Source: Methanomassiliicoccales archaeon PtaU1.Bin030 (GTDB lineage: Archaea > Thermoplasmatota > Thermoplasmata > Methanomassiliicoccales > Methanomassiliicoccaceae). From it: 9,642 nt of DNA. Below are positions 7,785-9,642 of this stretch, piece by piece (the stretch's first letter is position 1; each line of letters opens with the position of its first letter). The position numbers were made by a program, and so were the translations under genes. The stretch spans positions 1 to 9,642 of the forward strand of contig MVRB01000094.1 of assembly GCA_002067635.1 (NCBI GenBank), in the 5' to 3' direction. The notes under the pieces were generated by a model. That model worked only from the letters and a program-made list of their open reading frames with translations, did not search any database and had not been told where the DNA came from.

Positions 7785-8259
7785 TCAGCACCAGTAATAT
7801 TCGAAGAGGTCCTTGGTTCCGAGGTAGAAGGCCTCATCCTTTCCGATGAAACCCGCGTAGTTCTTCCGCCTTTCCATGAACCGGAGGCAAACAGCGGCCT
7901 CGCTCTCGGTCACCGCGATTATGGCTGGGGCCTCGGAGATGTGCCTCATCTCCAAGCAACCGGCAATGTCTAGTTCAAAGCGTGTTCCTCCGTTTGGAGC
8001 ATGCACAGGGAACCTGGACTTGACCCCCTTTCGAAGCACCTCGTCCATGGCAGGACTCATCCGGACAGGTCCGGGGGTGCTCTTTGAGCCCCCGGGAATG
8101 CTCCTTTGCCTCCAGGAATGGCCGATATCCTTCGTTCAGCATGTCCGTGGTGTCCGTGATCAGCTTTGCCCCCGTGATCTCACCCAATCGATGAATGAAC
8201 GCGGCAGGCAGTAGCTAGATGCCATAGCTCAAGAAATGGTCCTTATTCTCGAAGGCCAT
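7785..8259 (-). pseudogene. Decayed FilR1-family (DUF1724) transcriptional regulator, C-terminal part
   Basis: Two adjacent minus-strand frames together resemble the C-terminal ligand-binding part of archaeal FilR1-domain regulators. Frame one reads FENKDHFLSYGI, a TAG at 8217-8215, then LLPAAFIHRLGEITGAKLI and EGYRPFLEAKEHSRGLKEHP. Frame two continues VRMSPAMDEVLRKGVKSRF and ends with EAPAIIAVTESEAAVCLRF, NYAGFIGKDEAFYLG and TKDLFEYYWC. The AVT, YAGF-GKD and DLF-YYW signatures are what I recall for this family. Removing one C from the CCCCC run at 8077-8073 joins the two frames cleanly. The TAG falls where relatives tend to have Ser, and TCG to TAG is one change. The N-terminal winged-helix domain (about 100 residues) is missing. 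The remnant is therefore probably non-functional, unless the frameshift is a sequencing error and the TAG is read through. Confidence 0.65.
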
Positions 8260-8383
8260 GCTGTTGCCCGTTGGGCGTGATGGCGGTGCTCATGTTATAC
8301 CTGCCCCTCCTCATTGCCTTTGACGCCGCTTCCTGCGTGCCCTGCCCTCTCACGATGTTCAGATAATGAGGGTCAGCATCCAC
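8243..8383 (-). other. Unassigned open stretch between the pseudogene and the winged-helix gene
   Basis: A 46-codon open frame begins at a GTG that overlaps the end of the winged-helix gene and ends in TAA. It includes DPHYLNIVRGQGTQEA and AMRRGRYNMSTAITPNGQQ. I do not recognise it. It occupies the place where the missing N-terminal half of the FilR1-like gene would be expected. It does not look like a winged helix and may be unrelated or chance. No ribosome site is evident for the GTG. Confidence 0.2.
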
Positions 8384-8876
8384 TCATGTATGGCCACATC
8401 ATTCTAAGAAAGCTCACGATGGTGGCCACGTTGGCTCCGGAGTTGATAAGCTTGTCCGAAATGTCCCACAGCTTGCGCCTGGTGCCGACCTTGTCAGCTT
8501 TGCCAGCGCGTATGTCGTCAAGCAGGGAGCGCAGCTCCTCTCGAAGCTCACAAATTTCCTCCTCGAACATGAGCTCCAGTTCCGAGACCCGTGACTCTAA
8601 TGCCTCGATGGTTAGGGAAAGCTCATCGTAATCGATACCCGGGGCACATGAGAGGTCGAGAACATTGTAACCAGCATCGGTGATGACCACCTTTCCGCCC
8701 ACGATCTCCACATATCCTAGGCGTCTCAGTCTGGCTATGGCCGAGATGCAGTGCTCCTGATCCTTGCCCATGAGCTGCCCCAGCTCATGCAGCTTGACAC
8801 GTCGGCCTGCACCAGGCCTGGAAGTCCTCAGGAACATGTCCTTGAGGAACAAGGACGCTTCCTCCTCCTCTATCAT
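8373..8876 (-). CDS. Winged-helix domain protein with C-terminal coiled coil
   Basis: Unnamed 167-residue protein, probably a DNA-binding regulator. Residues 8-75 fit a winged helix: KLHELGQLMG forms the first helix pair, then a recognition-like helix CISAIARLRRLGYVEIV, and a wing GGKVVITDAGYNVL. Residues 84-125 are a strongly acidic heptad-like helix (SLTIEALESRVSELELMFEE onward), suggesting dimerisation through a coiled coil. The last 30 residues (KLWDISDKLINSGANVATIV and on) are amphipathic to hydrophobic and end in a lone Cys. ATG 8876 is chosen because a TAA lies three codons upstream in frame and GGAGG (8891-8887) lies 10 nt before it. It follows the small Cys-tail gene by 70 bp on the same strand, so the two are probably co-transcribed. 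No ligand or receiver domain is visible. Confidence 0.82.
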   Translation of the reverse strand: MIEEEEASLFLKDMFLRTSRPGAGRRVKLHELGQLMGKDQEHCISAIARLRRLGYVEIVGGKVVITDAGYNVLDLSCAPGIDYDELSLTIEALESRVSELELMFEEEICELREELRSLLDDIRAGKADKVGTRRKLWDISDKLINSGANVATIVSFLRMMWPYMSGC

Positions 8877-8946
8877 CTTCCATTATCCTCCATTGATCCT
8901 TCGTTCTACATCCTAGAGCGGCAGTGACCGATCTCACGCTCTCGGC

Positions 8947-9168
8947 TCATCGGCGGCACGCCCCGCAGGTCCTGCAGCCGTCCCTGGGCGGCGAGGCCCT
9001 GTTCTCATGGCGGCCTGGGGGAGAGCCTCCCCCCTGCGTGCTGATGGTATGCAGTGCAGCCTCCACCATGAAGAGCGCTGGGCACTGCTCCCTGTGCTCC
9101 GCCCCCACCTCATCCTCTATCCAGTTCTTCAGGATCGTCCAGTATATCTCCAGGTGCTCTCCGTCCAT
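8947..9168 (-). CDS. Small 73-residue protein with CxxCxxC C-terminal tail
   Basis: Unrecognised small protein. Residues 5-42 are helical in character (LEIYWTILKNWIEDEVGAEH, then a segment ending FMVEAALHTIS). A flexible Gly/Pro/Arg linker follows, and the protein ends CRTCGACRR. Four cysteines in total, three of them in a CxxCxxC tail, suggest metal or Fe-S binding or a redox role (inference only). I start at ATG 9168. The frame is open further upstream to 9309, but that part crosses the T-rich terminator and looks non-coding. No strong ribosome site precedes 9168. A TATA-like ATTTAACC at 9205-9198 would give a leader of about 10 nt or none. It lies 70 bp upstream of the winged-helix gene on the same strand, so a two-gene unit is likely. 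Confidence 0.6.
   Translation of the reverse strand: MDGEHLEIYWTILKNWIEDEVGAEHREQCPALFMVEAALHTISTQGGGSPPGRHENRASPPRDGCRTCGACRR
9017..9033. repeat. GC-rich hairpin inside the small Cys-tail gene
   Basis: GGGGGAG at 9017-9023 and CTCCCCC at 9027-9033 form a perfect 7-bp stem with a 3-nt loop. In the gene this encodes the GGGSPP linker between the helical part and the cysteine tail. It may simply reflect linker codons, or it may slow translation or act as a mutational slip site. Confidence 0.6.
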
Positions 9169-9197
9169 GCTCTCACAATATCCCCACCGGACCCTGG

Positions 9198-9205
9198 GGT
9201 TAAAT
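9198..9205 (-). promoter_or_regulatory. Possible TATA box for the Cys-tail/winged-helix unit
   Basis: Minus-strand ATTTAACC sits about 34 nt upstream of the ATG at 9168 and just downstream of the presumed terminator of the preceding permease gene. That is the expected place for a new promoter. The match to the archaeal consensus is only fair. Confidence 0.35.
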
Positions 9206-9226
9206 GGGTGACAGTGAGAGGTGCCC

Positions 9227-9256
9227 GAAAAACGAAAAGCCAAAAAGTCGTTTTTC
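9227..9256 (-). terminator. T-rich terminator with inverted repeat after the ABC permease gene
   Basis: On the minus strand there are three oligo-T runs (5, 4 and 5 T, the middle one flanked by GGC) about 125-150 nt downstream of the permease stop. This fits archaeal intrinsic termination at U-tracts. The same stretch is a perfect inverted repeat, GAAAAACGA (9227-9235) and TCGTTTTTC (9248-9256) with a 12-nt loop, so it could act on either strand or bind a protein. The remaining 9257-9377 gap shows no gene. Confidence 0.55.
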
Positions 9257-9377
9257 ATCCGATAGTCTACAAATGACTGGGATAAATGAAATCGACGAGA
9301 TATGATCATGTCTAATGGAAGCTACCGGCGGTCCGAAAGTACCCTCCACGGGAAGGCAGGTAGATCAGATGCCCCCC

Positions 9378-9642
9378 TCACTCGAACCTCAGCACCTCGG
9401 CCGGAGATATCTTGCTTGCGCCTCTGGCCGCAGGGTACACGCTGAGAAGGGTCGCCAGGAACGCACCGATCCCAACAAGGACGATCTCCACCCAAGGGAT
9501 GACGAAGTCATAGCCAAGCTCCTCGAAGGCCTCCAGGTACACCGTGTACCCGATGGATATTCCCAAAAGGGTACCTATCACGATGCCCAGGAACGATATG
9601 AACGACGATTCCAGGGCGAAGTTGGTCACCACCATCCTCTTC
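9378..9642 (-). CDS. FtsX-type ABC transporter permease, C-terminal 87 residues
   Basis: Membrane subunit of an ABC system of the MacB/LolC/FtsX superfamily, cut off at the right edge, so the start is not visible. The visible part has the last two membrane helices: SSFISFLGIVIGTLLGISIG (near residues 12-31 of the fragment) and VEIVLVGIGAFLATLLSVYP. The family-typical cytoplasmic end PAARGASKISPAEVLRFE follows, comparable to the PAxRAAxxxPxEALRxE ending of this family. The frame is open right to the edge, through codons for KRMVVTNFALE. Substrate and partner ATPase are unknown; the ATPase would normally lie just outside the window. Stop TGA at 9380-9378. Confidence 0.92.
   Translation of the reverse strand, partial: KRMVVTNFALESSFISFLGIVIGTLLGISIGYTVYLEAFEELGYDFVIPWVEIVLVGIGAFLATLLSVYPAARGASKISPAEVLRFE

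Noticed and set aside
9169..9309. Upstream in-frame extension of the small Cys-tail gene to 120 residues
   Set aside because: The extension runs through the T-rich terminator palindrome and the TATA-like box, and no ribosome site supports an upstream start. ATG 9168 is more economical, though not proven.

Overview
The window looks like chromosomal DNA from a euryarchaeon, most likely Thermoplasmata or a Methanomassiliicoccales-like methanogen relative. This is an inference from gene content: a soluble multi-PAS/GAF/PocR histidine kinase with an archaeal-type RHDLKNQ H-box, a remnant of a FilR1-family regulator, short promoter-proximal TATA-like boxes and an oligo-T terminator. None of the six stop codons that can be read for intact or candidate genes is TAG, which fits such a lineage, but the sample is small. 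No rRNA, tRNA, CRISPR array or insertion sequence was seen.

Layout from left to right. The minus strand at 1-900 carries the first 300 codons of an MFS transporter that runs off the left edge. A 169-base gap with a probable promoter follows. The minus strand at 1070-6553 is filled by one giant sensor kinase of 1827 residues: PAS, GAF, GAF, five PAS, PocR, two PAS, then the kinase core. A 473-base divergent region separates it from a plus-strand SAM-dependent methyltransferase (7027-7740). That region holds a possible 76-codon ORF overlapping the kinase start by ATGA, plus repeated GTTCAT-type elements.

From 7741 onward everything lies on the minus strand. There is a decayed FilR1-like regulator (7785-8259), a winged-helix/coiled-coil protein (8373-8876), a 73-residue protein with a cysteine-rich tail (8947-9168), a T-rich terminator (about 9227-9256), and the last 87 codons of an FtsX-type ABC permease that enters from the right edge.

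Functionally this is a signalling and regulatory neighbourhood rather than a metabolic operon. The kinase has no receiver or regulator gene beside it. The only recognisable one-component or FilR-like regulator nearby is broken. The most notable sequence-level structure is a 92-bp, 91/92 identical repeat inside the kinase gene. It sits at the equivalent place in two PAS domains and lies exactly 578 codons apart, so it brackets an in-frame cassette containing the PocR domain.
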